Assembly: GCA_021642125.1 (NCBI GenBank)
Contig: JAKIXB010000011.1
Location: 1-64,000, forward strand
Direction of reading: 5' to 3'
From: Nothophoma quercina
Taxonomy: Eukaryota; Ascomycota; Dothideomycetes; Pleosporales; Didymellaceae
Length of the DNA: 64,000 bases
Numbering within the stretch: position 1 is the stretch's first letter; each line of letters begins with the position of its first letter. The position numbers and the translations under genes are program-made. The notes under the pieces are model-generated. The model ran no database searches. It was not told the DNA's origin and saw only the letters and a list, made by a program, of their open reading frames with translations. Shown in pieces: positions 21,866-31,859 of this stretch.

Positions 21866-21949
21866 CAAGATGAACATTTATTTTATCACGACGGTCTACC
21901 GAGCTACGGCAATGGTGATAACTGCCTGTGACAGGGCAAGTGTCTGAAC
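21866..21949 (+). ncRNA. snR73: C/D-box snoRNA, snR73-like (LSU guide)
   Basis: Weak C box AGATGAA near the start, C'-like GGTGATAA (about 21914) and D box CTGA (21944-21947). TCACGACGGTCTA is complementary over 13 nt to LSU UAGACCGUCGUGA. It is followed by a D'-like CCGA, and the fifth nucleotide upstream of that pairs with the C of GACC, the yeast snR73 target (Cm2959). It lies in the last of the uniform introns. Confidence 0.6.
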
Positions 21950-22226
21950 AACACCTCTTCAACAACTGTTTTGCGCTTTCGTCTCGTCTCGATAGGTGCT
22001 AACTGGAATTATAGTTGTGGTCCCTCCGTCTCGGCGTCGTGCTTGAAACAGTCTACGTGCCTCGATTTCGTGTTCCTCGATGTAAGACAAGCTCTTCACG
22101 ATCTTCAAGAAGTCGGGCGTTGGTGGATGGATAAGACTTTGGGTCAAGCTATACCCTGCTTGTCCGGCGGCATTGATTGCCTCGCCCAGAAAAAAAAACA
22201 CAGGAGCGTACAGAAAGAGAACCCGC

Positions 22227-22551
22227 TCAATACAACCCAATCGTTATGTCTCCACGGATGCGAGCTGTAAGATGAATCTCTGCTTCAAGGTCGAGCTTGA
22301 TTCCCAACAGCAGCGCTGCATCCTTTGGCTTGCCGTTGTCGTCGACGGGACCCTTGATGATGTTGCCTGCCGGGCGGTTGAGATTGGCGGAGGAGGGGAC
22401 GGGGCCGATGTTGCTTGAAATCTTGCGCCCTCCAGAAGCTTGGCCCTCACTGCCTGTGTCGGACATATAGCCGGAAGGACGTGTGGTCTCGCTGAGTGGA
22501 TGTTAGTTTTGGTCCTGCATAGAGACCGACATTAACGTACAACGAAGACAT
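22227..22551 (-). CDS. Conserved-looking small fungal protein, function unknown
   Basis: Exons (minus) 22541-22551 and 22227-22491, joined by a 49-bp intron with donor GTACGT, give 91 aa beginning MSSFETTRPSGYMSDTG. The first 60 residues are disordered, G/S/P-rich. The C-terminal 30 residues (KDAALLLGIKLDLEAEIHLTARIRGDITIGLY) form a compact alternating hydrophobic pattern. I have a recollection of similar L-D-x-E-x-x-L-x-A-R-x-x-G-D endings in fungal hypothetical proteins, without a known role. The splice that opens the frame upstream supports it being real. Confidence 0.6.
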
Positions 22552-23403
22552 GATATCGATGTGCGAGCCGTTTTGGATTGGTCGACTTGTCGATCAGATA
22601 TTGAGATTGTAGGTCGTTATGGGCGCCAGGCCGAGCTTGGTGCAGTGAATGAGAGAGAGGCGGATCAACTGATATGGCTTTGAGACGACGTTGCTGTTTG
22701 CCTTAAGTATTTAACATCATTCAGGTGTCCATAGAGATCCCGAAACCGACCTGTGATGGTCAACATCTTCTCTTCATCGCTCGAAACCGTTGTTGTGCCA
22801 CACTCGGGTCGCAAGGCTTATCGTCGTTCGACACTCGTACCAACTTCAATCTAGAGACAGCAGTCTGCTGTTACGTGCTGTCTCCGAGGAACGTATCCTT
22901 GTGCTTAGGAGGAAAGCCTACTAGTGGCTTGTGCTTGTGGGTTTCTTGCCACTCAAAGGTGAAACGGAAATGAATGTCCGAGTCACACCCGATGTCTCAC
23001 ATGAGCGACCTTGTTTTAGGTTTTCCAGAACATCACGTTATTTGGCTCGGACATTTCTATACCAAAGGGCTGGCGAATCTAGTGCTGTGTGACTAGGAAC
23101 GGTCCGCGTGCAGATCAAAAGTCTTCTACCGTGTGCACGTAGAAGGCAATCCCGTTTATCTCTCAGTCAATCAAAAGGTTTTCGACGACACCATGATTGT
23201 CATCAACACATTATGGTTTTGACCTGAGGCACATCATCGCAGTTGCAGACGACCAACGGTTTGGGATTAGCCGTACGACCATACAAATCGCGTCACTGAT
23301 TCCTATTCGATGTTACATATCGCACCAGAATTTTGAACCAGGGACGCGACATTGTGATACTTCACTCAAAAGCATCATCGCTTCTCTCCCAGTTGAACCC
23401 ACA
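22552..23403. other. Intergenic region upstream of two divergent genes
   Basis: About 850 bp. A plus-strand frame leads in-phase from 23197 into the next gene but has no family-like content. I see no RNA gene. Confidence 0.4.
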
Positions 23404-25176
23404 ATGGTGCTTGGGATCCTAATCGCAGCACTTGTCGCCCCGGGTCTACTTGGCAGCCAGGAGGCCATCCGTCAAGGGCAATCTAAAGACAAAAGAGAGG
23501 AACATCGGGCACGCCGGTGTAATCTGATTGCGACATGCGTAAAGTCTTCGCCGAGAAGTCGAGAGATCGATGGACATCCAGTCGTGCTCCGCAATGGCAA
23601 ACTTTGGATCGACACCACTACCCATGATGGCGAGCCGTTAGGGCACACCTATGCCGGGTACTACCTGCCATATCCAGATACGAAATATGAAGGCCTCGTC
23701 ACAACTATCACAGATGTCGCACCCATCATGAACTGGGTTTACGTTGACAAAGAAACGCACGAAGTGAAATATGGTGTGCGTGCTGATGCGCAGCCCAACC
23801 TCACTGGTCCATTCGACTGTACACGCCAGGACCGTCGTCTTACCTTCGATGGCTGGGAAGGCTGGTGCGCTGTAGAGGAGTATGAGGGATATTGGTGCTT
23901 GTACTTTGATGTTGATGACGACGGGTTGAAGTCGAGAGTTGCACCAGGCACCAGGGTACTGGAGATCGAGCTGAGCAGGAAGGAGAAAAGATTCGAGAAA
24001 AAGACAGAAACCCGACAACAGGACCAGACGACAAAGCGGACAGTTGATACCGGTGAAGATGCGCCTGTTGATCGACCCTTGCAACCGGAGACGGAAACAA
24101 AGCGGCCTGGAGTTTTCAACGAACCACTGCCAGAACCAGCGCCGCCCGGGGAAGTCAGGCCGAAGACACCGCCGCCAGCGTACTCGAAGACCGTCAAGCC
24201 TGTGACCCCTTTTGATATGCAGACTCTGAAGAAGGGCGCCATTGATGCGCTGGATGACTTCCTGGCCATGGAATCGCCAGAGTCTGTTGCTGCACCTGTA
24301 TCAAGCACACAATCACCGAGGCGGTCAGTGTCGCCATCGCGCGTACTACAGCGGCCCTCTCCGCTGAGTGATAAACGAATCACACCCAAACTCAATCGAA
24401 ACAGTGGCAGTAAAACTATTGCTCAAGCCCAGATATTCGAGGCTATGGCAGCTGCACGATCTCAAAACGATGATGTCAACTTCAAAAGGGGCTTGGGGAG
24501 TAAGCGGGTATCTGTCGCTAGTAGCTTCGCCGATTCAGCATCGGTATACTCTGAAGAAGACCAAAGCATGAGCAGAGAAATTCGACCACAGTCAAGTGTG
24601 TCTCACAGGGCGTACCATCAAGCACCTAAGGCGCCGCCGCCCGTGCCGACCGTGCGCTCAGCACAGCTGCAGACTGAGAGGGATTTGAAAGAGCCACAAC
24701 AATCACTCTCAGTTCCGTCCGCCGAATATTCCCTGCCCACTGATCCTGCGGTGTTCGGTGCTTCTGACCCCATCGACAGCATAAGAAGGAGTCAAGCAAG
24801 TTCGGTCTCTCAGCCCAAGCGCAACTCCAAAACCTTCACAGCACGCCGGCCTGGCAAGCGCGTGTCACCAAGAACTTCGACAAGGAAGTCGCTTACGGAG
24901 ACAATGTTCAATGCTGTGGGAAATAAGAAGTCACTGTTCGTAAACAAATCTACGAAGCTTCAGGCACCCAGCAAGACTGCCAACAGGACACAAACTGGTA
25001 GAAAAACAACCTCTACCTTCTTGAGAGATCTAGATGACTTAGTAAGCCAAGAGGTCGCGCCTGATCTGCTAAAAGGTGATCGAGTAGCTCCTGCCTCTGG
25101 CAGGGGACTATCTGCAAAAAGAGAGCAAAGAATAGCTAGCCGTCGGGCGGGCAAAAGGCCTGTAAGGCGAGTCTAG
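23404..25176 (+). CDS. Fungal protein with hydrophobic N-terminus and long disordered tail, function unknown
   Basis: Single exon, 590 aa from the ATG at 23404 (context CACAATGG); the open frame extends upstream to 23197 but that part looks non-coding. Residues 1-18 (MVLGILIAALVAPGLLGS) resemble a signal peptide or anchor. A folded segment (about 50-190) rich in W, Y, G and D follows: WIDTTTHDGEPLGHTYAGYY, FDGWEGWCAVEEYEGYWCLYFD, PGTRVLEIELSRKEKR. The remaining 400 residues are proline-, serine- and lysine-rich, with basic clusters such as RRSVSPSR and KRVSPRTSTRKS. I recognise no named domain. Confidence 0.8.
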   Translation: MVLGILIAALVAPGLLGSQEAIRQGQSKDKREEHRARRCNLIATCVKSSPRSREIDGHPVVLRNGKLWIDTTTHDGEPLGHTYAGYYLPYPDTKYEGLVTTITDVAPIMNWVYVDKETHEVKYGVRADAQPNLTGPFDCTRQDRRLTFDGWEGWCAVEEYEGYWCLYFDVDDDGLKSRVAPGTRVLEIELSRKEKRFEKKTETRQQDQTTKRTVDTGEDAPVDRPLQPETETKRPGVFNEPLPEPAPPGEVRPKTPPPAYSKTVKPVTPFDMQTLKKGAIDALDDFLAMESPESVAAPVSSTQSPRRSVSPSRVLQRPSPLSDKRITPKLNRNSGSKTIAQAQIFEAMAAARSQNDDVNFKRGLGSKRVSVASSFADSASVYSEEDQSMSREIRPQSSVSHRAYHQAPKAPPPVPTVRSAQLQTERDLKEPQQSLSVPSAEYSLPTDPAVFGASDPIDSIRRSQASSVSQPKRNSKTFTARRPGKRVSPRTSTRKSLTETMFNAVGNKKSLFVNKSTKLQAPSKTANRTQTGRKTTSTFLRDLDDLVSQEVAPDLLKGDRVAPASGRGLSAKREQRIASRRAGKRPVRRV

Positions 25177-25784
25177 AACAGCAATGGCATTACCATCGGT
25201 GTACACTTATATGCGTGTACGCAGTGTGATTCGAAAACGGAAGAGAATCAAATCATGATCGTGCACTGGCCTGCGCATTGGGTCCTCCATGAACTTCTCC
25301 ATTCAATCCAGTTTCCATCATTGTACCAAGACTACAGATCCTAACTGTCGTCCAACAGTGTGTCCACTGTCCCGAATAGGCTGTCGAAGACAAGCACATG
25401 CCAGATTTGACCTGAAACTCGACCCATCAGTACCGGCGAGCCCCACTGTCGGTGCTTCAACTTTGTGTCGAGCACTTGCAACATGTCGCGAAGACAAAAT
25501 GTCAGCCGACTAACTTTGCCCTGCTTCAAACCATGTTTTGCAAGGAATATAAAGGTTGACAAGGTATATGAGCGGGGAGTTAAGTTTGAGTGTGTGGATT
25601 TGATGGCGGTTCACTGTTGCTGGTTACTGGTTGCGCCTGTCGCTTGACGCCTCATTCTCAAATGCACTGAACCATATCCGAGGCTGCGCGCTGCCATTCC
25701 ATACAGCAAAGCTGCTACCTCAGTGTAGCTGAGCTGTACCACGTACATTGAGACTGTAAATCGGGTCCACTTAGGCAGCGCACA
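25177..25784. other. Intergenic region
   Basis: 608 bp between two same-strand genes. Only short frames without family-like content; I see nothing else in it. Confidence 0.4.
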
Positions 25785-27044
25785 ATGGATGCATCATCAC
25801 GGCTTTATGCTCGCCTGGGCGAGATTCCCGAAGATCCCAATGACCCAGAGAGTCTTGACGACTTGATTGTGTGCGCATTTGGCGCTTTTGAAAGATACTA
25901 CCTGTGCTGGAAAACAAAAAGTGGCAAGTTCAGGCAAGGTTAGTGTGACAACATCGCAGAATTGTCGTGTACTTACTCACACATCGCAGACGGCTACGAT
26001 CTCCCTCCAGCACTGAATGAGTGGCTTAATCCGACTGACGGTACAGCGCGCGACTGGGCATCATTACAGGTTGTCTTCGGGCGAGGTGAAGAGTATTTTG
26101 CATCAGATCAGAACGGAAAGTTGGAGTTCAAGGAACCAGAAGTCAAGAAGCCAGCCGAGGAGGAAGAGAAGGGGAAGACGGACCGACAAGCTCTACGACG
26201 ATCGAGAACAGTGTCGTTCCTGCGACCACTTTCTCAAGCCAGCAATCGATCAGAAGGTGTCACGGCCGATACACCCGTCATGAATAGGCGTACCTCCTCC
26301 ATATCATCGCAACGAGCGTCACGACCCCCAAGTCTTTCGTATTCGACGACAGGGTCAGAAGCTTCGATAGCACCGTCTACCGAACCTCAAGCTCAAGATC
26401 CTATTTTACCTGCACAACCTTCCCTCTTTTCGCGCCTAGCGTCAGTGGGTTCCAGCGCATCGAAATCGAATACTGCAACACCAACACCTGCAATTGACAC
26501 CACTACTTCCAAACCAGGCACTACAGCGCCATCTTCTTCGACAGTCGATATGCCCCCGCAGGCGCAAAGCTCACCATCTTCGTCCACCCCAAATCCAATT
26601 CCGACCGAGGACAGTAGCCGATCTGGCATCACTTCAATACCCGAAGAACGAGTCGAACCGAAGGCTACATCGAACAGACCTACACTGGGGTCATGTACCT
26701 GCGGCTGCCACGATACACCACTGCCTGGGATTCGACGATCAATATACGTTAACGCCAGTGTACAGACCGACGAAATCCCCTCACCACCACGATCCGCATT
26801 GCGCGTTGATACCTTCAGAGCCTCGACTTGGGGTGACAGCAGTTACAGTGCAGTGTCTCGAGACGTGCAGACCCCCATATTCGACAACAGCATTTGTGCG
26901 GCCCCTTTCTCGATGGGGCGGATGACAAACTATTTCAGTAAGCCTGGCTACCAACTTGGTGATAGTCTAGCTAGTGGTTATCATTGCTATGAGCAACCTG
27001 TGTATCAATATCAGGACGAGTTCGGTGACGACGCTCTGGGGTGA
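25785..27044 (+). CDS. Fungal protein with conserved N-terminus and low-complexity centre, function unknown
   Basis: Exons 25785-25938 and 25990-27044, 402 aa; intron 25939-25989 (GTTAGT, AG). Splicing joins SGKFRQ to DGYDLPPALNEWL and is required because the second exon has no sensible start. The first 110 residues are ordered and acidic (LYARLGEIPEDPNDPESLDDLIVCAFGAFERYYLCWKT), suggesting a small protein-interaction fold. Residues 120-280 are S/T/P-rich. A Cys-His patch, CTCGCHDTPLPG, and a tyrosine-rich C-terminus follow. Family unknown to me. Confidence 0.8.
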
Positions 27045-27363
27045 GCCTGTCGTGGGTTTGGCATGAAGGTGCAAATGCCAAATGCTGTCTGGTTTCGTCT
27101 TGTATAGTTTGTTAGCTCATACCCAGTGCTTGTTCCATCCATCTATTGTAGCGAGATAACAAATTACGTTTCCCATCTTCACTCGCCATCCCATGAGCTC
27201 ACTCTGAGGTACCAGGTCTGATAGTTCACGAATGATGGTCGCAGACTCCAAAAAGACTAACGGGTCAAGGTCACATTCTGTCCACCCACCCTTGTAGACA
27301 TACCGTGTCAGTCTGCGACAGCACCACCATCTGCCAAAGCAGCATGACGGCAAAAAGAAGGCT
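27045..27363. other. Intergenic region 5' of the tRNA (plus-strand view)
   Basis: 319 bp, presumably the 3' untranslated part of the gene to the left. A T-tract terminator for the minus-strand tRNA is not obvious in it. Confidence 0.4.
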
Positions 27364-27451
27364 TGCATCGGCCGGGAATCGAACCCGGGGCTAGCCGAGA
27401 CTGTCCTGTGAGGGATGGCAACGGCTAATTTTACCACTAAACCACCGATGC
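27364..27451 (-). tRNA. tRNA-Gly (anticodon GCC) with an intron
   Basis: The minus strand starts GCATCGGTGGTTTAGTGGTA (acceptor plus A box) and ends GGTTCGATTCCCGGCCGATGC plus discriminator A. The 7-bp acceptor stem GCATCGG/CCGATGC and the T arm CCGGG-TTCGATT-CCCGG are perfect. The anticodon arm AGCCG-TTGCCA is completed by CGGCT only after removing about 17 nt (around TCCCTCACAGGACAGTC) placed after position 37, the canonical tRNA intron site. 88 nt in all. Confidence 0.95.
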
Positions 27452-27778
27452 AGTAGTGAATCGCGTTTCACGTGATCTGATGAATCTGTCATTGAAAGGT
27501 TAGTTTATATATTCAGTACAACCTTAGACGACACCGTAAGTCATTCGCAGAATGTGTTGATACTGCTTTCGATTCGAATATGGGGTCTTTGAAATGGCGA
27601 TGTGGGGACTTCTGCATGACAGGTAAGCGAACAGCCTAGTGACCCAAGCGTAGATCGTCCACGTACGGAGTGTAACACCGAACTGACGTCCTTGAACGTG
27701 CCTGTGCTGCTGGTCGGCGGTGATAGCTTCAATTGGGGGTATAGAACAAGTGCACACAAAACAACAGAGAAGACGCTG
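27452..27778. other. Intergenic region
   Basis: 327 bp between the tRNA and the 3' end of gpi8. It contains the tRNA's upstream side; no other feature seen. Confidence 0.4.
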
Positions 27779-28991
27779 CTAGCCCTCTAGCCAACTCCCC
27801 GCAGCCCATGCTACAGCACATCCGGCCAAGGCCACGGCACCAACAATTTGCTTGGACCAGCTCTGCTCTTCTTGCACCATTGCGGCGCCCTGCCTCTTCA
27901 GACTCTGGGCTAGCTTTGCTTCTTCAACAACGTGCGATGGCCGCGAATTCACGTGTAAGCTCTCGTTGTGCCTCCTCTTGGCCTCCAAAATCATCCTCTC
28001 AATAGCCTCCAGGTCTTGTCTCCACTGCGTCTCATTTCTTGTCTCTCCGTCAACCTCCACATTCTGCACATTTCCGAAGAAGTCCATGACCTTCCTGTTT
28101 CGGGCCACGTCCTCACCGCCCTCAAATAAGTCATAGCGGATGCCGGGGTGCGAATGGATCTTCGCCTCGTCGTAGCTGTCGAATAGATCGCCCATTGAGA
28201 GCTTGGATGTCGGATCGCGGACTTGTGTTTCAAGAAACTCGAGGTTGTAGTATGTGTAGCGGTCGATGACGGCAACGCCTACGTCTTGATCAGCGTGGTG
28301 CGAGTACGAAGACTGGTCGATCTCGGAGGAGCCGGTTGCGAGGATGTTCGGAGAGTAGAACTTCGAGTACATGGTGTTTGCTTGGCAGGTATCGATCATG
28401 AAGAGCATCTCGTGGTAGCTGGACGAACGTTAGAAAGCAGCAACCACGCGCAGCAAAGGAGATAGTGTACCGTTTCTTCTCCCACATTTGACCGAAAGCA
28501 TCTGCCAGGTCGAAAGCGCTGATCTCCTCCGCATCTTGGAACTTCAAGAACTCGTTGCCGCCATGGCCGGTCATGTAGACCAGGATGTTACTTCGCTCGT
28601 CTGTCATCAGCCTCTTGCTGCGCGGAGTGTCCTCGCCCCAGCGATCTGTCATGAGCCGAATGAAGTTCTCCACTGTGACCTCGTATCCTCTGTAGTCAAC
28701 CTCGATGTTGTCTCCGTACAGATCGAGGGCGCGGTCAGCGTTGTTGAACACGGCTCCTGGGAAGGCGTTGCGTGGGTTGCAGGCCATGTCGTCAGGCAGC
28801 ATGAGGATGATCTGCGAGTCGGGAATGCCGAGGCGCTTGACTGTGCGGTAGAGCGAGAGGACGTTGGCCAGGTGCCGGTAGTTGAACCAGAAGCGTGACG
28901 TGCCAACGAGTACGGCCCAGTTGGACGTGTGCTCTCCTGCGACGAAGGGCGCCGCCGCCAGGAGCGGAAGAAGGGCGCTGGAGAGCTTCAT
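27779..28991 (-). CDS. gpi8: GPI-anchor transamidase catalytic subunit Gpi8/PIG-K
   Basis: Exons (minus) 28471-28991 and 27779-28418, 386 aa; intron 28419-28470 (GTACAC, CTAAC branch). Signal peptide MKLSSALLPLLAAAPFVAG, then the C13 caspase-like peptidase core NWAVLVGTSRFWFNYRH, the catalytic histidine in MTGHGG and the catalytic cysteine in MIDTCQA. Both residues and the ILMLPDDMACNPRN block are typical. A C-terminal hydrophobic segment (IVGAVALAGCAVAWAAGSW) would anchor it in the ER membrane. It cleaves the C-terminal signal of precursor proteins and attaches the GPI anchor. The start at 28991 is chosen because it begins the signal peptide; upstream ATGs give unrelated sequence. Confidence 0.97.
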
Positions 28992-29318
28992 GGCGTACCC
29001 AAAGGCTCTGAGGATCGACAGCCCTGAGCAACGCGAGTGTCGAGAAGCAAAAGCACGCCAGACAATGTTCCTGGACGGCAGCCCGCAATGCACGTTGAGC
29101 GTTGGTGAGCAGCACTGACAAATCGGAGATAAGCCGGATCCGCCTTCCCGCATCACGTGTGGGGATAGTTACTAATTGCATCATGGACAGACGCGCCTAT
29201 CTACATCTATCTGAGCACGCAATATCATCCTGGTCCCTTTAAGATGCTTGACTGAACGTCCCGTCGCGTTCGAAACTTCACGCTGTCTGTCTCCGTCCCC
29301 CTCCAGGATCTACCGACC

Positions 29319-31532
29319 ATGGCGCCGGACCGAGGGAATTCGCCGCGCCCATCTACCGACGATTATGAAAGAGCTGAGGATGCAGGGGACAATGCGCCAA
29401 TCCATGTTGGAGACCGCGACTACCTGGCCGAGCAGGCCGAGCAGCCGCAGAACTTCACCTTGAGGGGCGTGCTTGTTGGTCTTGCTATTGGAGTTGTAAT
29501 ATGTTTTTCAAACATGTACTTCGGCCTGCAGACTGGATGGGTGTCTGGCATGGCCATGCCTTCCGCGTTGATAGGATTCGCATATTTCAAGGTTGTTGCC
29601 CGCACCCTGAAGCTCCCCTTCACACCCGTCGAAAATGTGCTTGTGCAATCAGTCGCTGGGTCCGTGGGTACAATGCCCCTAGGATGCGGATTCGTAGGCG
29701 TCATCCCAGCGCTGAACTTTCTCTTGAAGCCAGAAGAGGGAGGACCACTCGACATCAGTCTTTGGAAGTTGATCGTCTGGTCCGTGGGGATCTGCTTCTT
29801 TGGCGTGGTTTTTGCAGTGCCGCTGCGGCGAGAGATGATCATCCGAGAAAAGTTGAAATTCCCAAGTGGGACCGCTACCGCACTGTTGATCAAGGTACTA
29901 CATGGCGAGAAAGATTCGAAGACGACCACAAGACGTGTGAGCGAGGACACGGGGCAAACAAATGATGAATCACGAGGACTCTTGCAAGACGAGCGCGTTG
30001 AGCGACGGGCTGAAGAGCAAGACGATGACGATAATGGCGATTGGAAAGCCAAAATCCGTCTCCTCATCATCGCCTTTGCAGGTTCGGCGCTCTACACTGT
30101 CCTGTCGTACTTCATTCCCCAACTCCACGACATCCCCGTCTTTGGTCTCCCACTTGCCACGAAATGGCTCTGGACACTCAACCCATCTCCAGCCTATGTG
30201 GGCCAGGGCATCATTATGGGTCCTGCAACAACCCTTCACATGCTTCTTGGTGCTATCATAGGTTGGGGCATCCTTTCGCCTCTCGCAAAGCACAAAGGCT
30301 GGGCACCAGGTCCGGTGTCAGACTGGACCAAAGGATCTAAGGGTTGGATAGTGTGGATATCACTTGCAATCATGCTTGCAGACTCGCTGATTAGTCTCGG
30401 ATGGTTGGTGCTTCGCCCACTTATCGCACTTGCACGGCTCTACTACCCGATCGCAAAGGAGACATTCCACTCACACACCTGGCGCGAGTTGCTTACACTG
30501 AATATCTCTCGCCAGCAAGGCTACACCTCCCTCTCTGATGGCACGTCCACCAACCCTGTCACGGCCGTAAAGCAGCATCTCAACTCCTCCTCCGAGCCCG
30601 ACGCCCCGCCGGAGCACCTCATCTCGACACGCACTACTCTCATCGGCCTCGTGGGATCACTCGTGCTCTGCATAGTCGCAGTTCACGTCTCCTTCCCTGG
30701 TCTGATCCCCTTCCGCCTGACGCTGCTCTCGCTTGTTCTCGCGCTGCTACTCAGCATCATGGGCGTGCGGGCGCTGGGCGAAACGGATCTCAACCCTGTC
30801 AGCGGCATCTCGAAGCTCACTCAGCTTGTCTTTGCGCTTGTCACGCCCACGACGGGACCAGGCGCGAAGAACGCTGTGATTATCAACCTTGTAGCTGGTG
30901 CTGTAAGCGAGAGTGCTGCATTGCAGGCCGGTGATCTGCTGCAGGATTTGAAGTGCGGACATCTCATCGGTGCCGCGCCAAATGCGCAATTTTGGGGTCA
31001 GATGATAGGGAGCGCAGTGGGCGCTGTATTGTCTGCTATAGTTTACAAGCTTTATACGAACGTATACACCATTCCTGGTGGACTGTTCGAGGTACCAACA
31101 GGTTACGTGTGGGTGTTCACTGCGCGGCTAGTCACAGGCAAAGGACTACCACCAATGGTCGGTGAGTGGGCTAGTGGTGCTGCGGTCATCTTTGCCATCG
31201 GAACGATGATTAGAGTTTGGGGCACCAACAGGAAGCAGAGGGGCTTCAGTGCTTGGTGGATCGACTTTGTGCCGGGTGGGATCGCTGTCGCCGTCGGTAT
31301 GTATTGTGAGACATGGTCATGAATCTTTGCTAACTTTAGCACAGGCATGTACAACACACCGTCATTCACTCTGGCGCGAACAGTCGGCGGCCTCATCAGT
31401 CTCTGGTGGAGGAGATGGAAGGGCAAGAGCGAGACGCCGATCATTGTGCTTGCTAGTGGCTTGATCTTGGGAGAAGGACTGTTCAGCATCGTTAATTTGC
31501 TGTTGGCAAGCTTGAAAGTGCCGCATCTCTGA
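29319..31532 (+). CDS. Oligopeptide transporter, OPT family (YSL/Ygl114w-like branch)
   Basis: Exons 29319-31296 and 31345-31532, 721 aa; intron 31297-31344 (GTATGT, CTAAC). After an acidic 50-residue N-terminus come about 14-16 hydrophobic segments. The first pair has the family-typical CFSNMYFGLQTGWVSGMAMPSA block and the SVAGSVGTMPLGCGFVGVIPAL block. A charged loop (about residues 200-240, E/D/R-rich) and a second loop around 390-430 separate the halves. OPT proteins import peptides, glutathione or metal chelates with protons; the substrate cannot be told from sequence. The MYFGLQTGW block points to the branch containing yeast Ygl114w. It is divergent from gpi8 over 327 bp. Confidence 0.9.
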
Positions 31533-31859
31533 GTCAAACATAGCCTTGATAACTAGCACATGTCTCAAGTTGTACATGTGTAGATGATATGTTGTCATGA
31601 TTTAATTGTTCGTAACGCCATGGCTATGTATGCGATCTTATGCACCTTTACTTTTCCATGAGGTATCATCAAACCTCCTTGACGCCGTTATGATGCTTAT
31701 GCCTTCGATACCTAAACGCCGTGATCAGCTACAGGACAAACTGCGGCTACGTGACGTAAGCGCAGCGCGAATGCATGTACCTCCTTTGTACTAGCCATCA
31801 CTGAGGCTGTCGTCAAGACTGAGCCGTAACTCCCGTGCAGTTAGCTGTCGTTCGGGCGA
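31533..31859. other. Convergent intergenic region
   Basis: 327 bp between two 3' ends; nothing beyond presumed untranslated regions. Confidence 0.4.

Larger units (their letters stand above)
20725..22014 (+). ncRNA. Spliced host gene carrying intronic C/D-box snoRNAs (intron-bearing part; ends unknown)
   Basis: Five or six consecutive introns can be drawn: 20725-20904, 20995-21179, 21199-21382, 21430-21604, 21627-21796 and 21833-22014. Donors are GTAAGC, GTACGT, GTACAG, GTAAGT, GTATGC and GTACGT. Branch sites are CTGAC, GCTAAC, GCTGAC, GCTAAT, GCTAAC and GCTAAC, and all acceptors are AG. Lengths are 170-185 bp, about three times other introns in this window. Each holds one C/D-type unit of about 70-100 nt with rRNA-complementary guides. 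The exons between them are only 19-90 nt and share no long frame, so the transcript is probably noncoding. The order matches the yeast polycistron snR78-77-76-75-74-73-72, lacking clear snR75 and snR72. Confidence 0.7.

Noticed and set aside
21959..22240. Minus-strand 93-codon frame (GEAINAAGQAGYSLTQSL...) as a third exon of the 22227-22551 gene
   Set aside because: The small protein already ends at a plausible stop, I found no in-phase donor/acceptor pair, and the frame overlaps the proposed snoRNA host's last intron.
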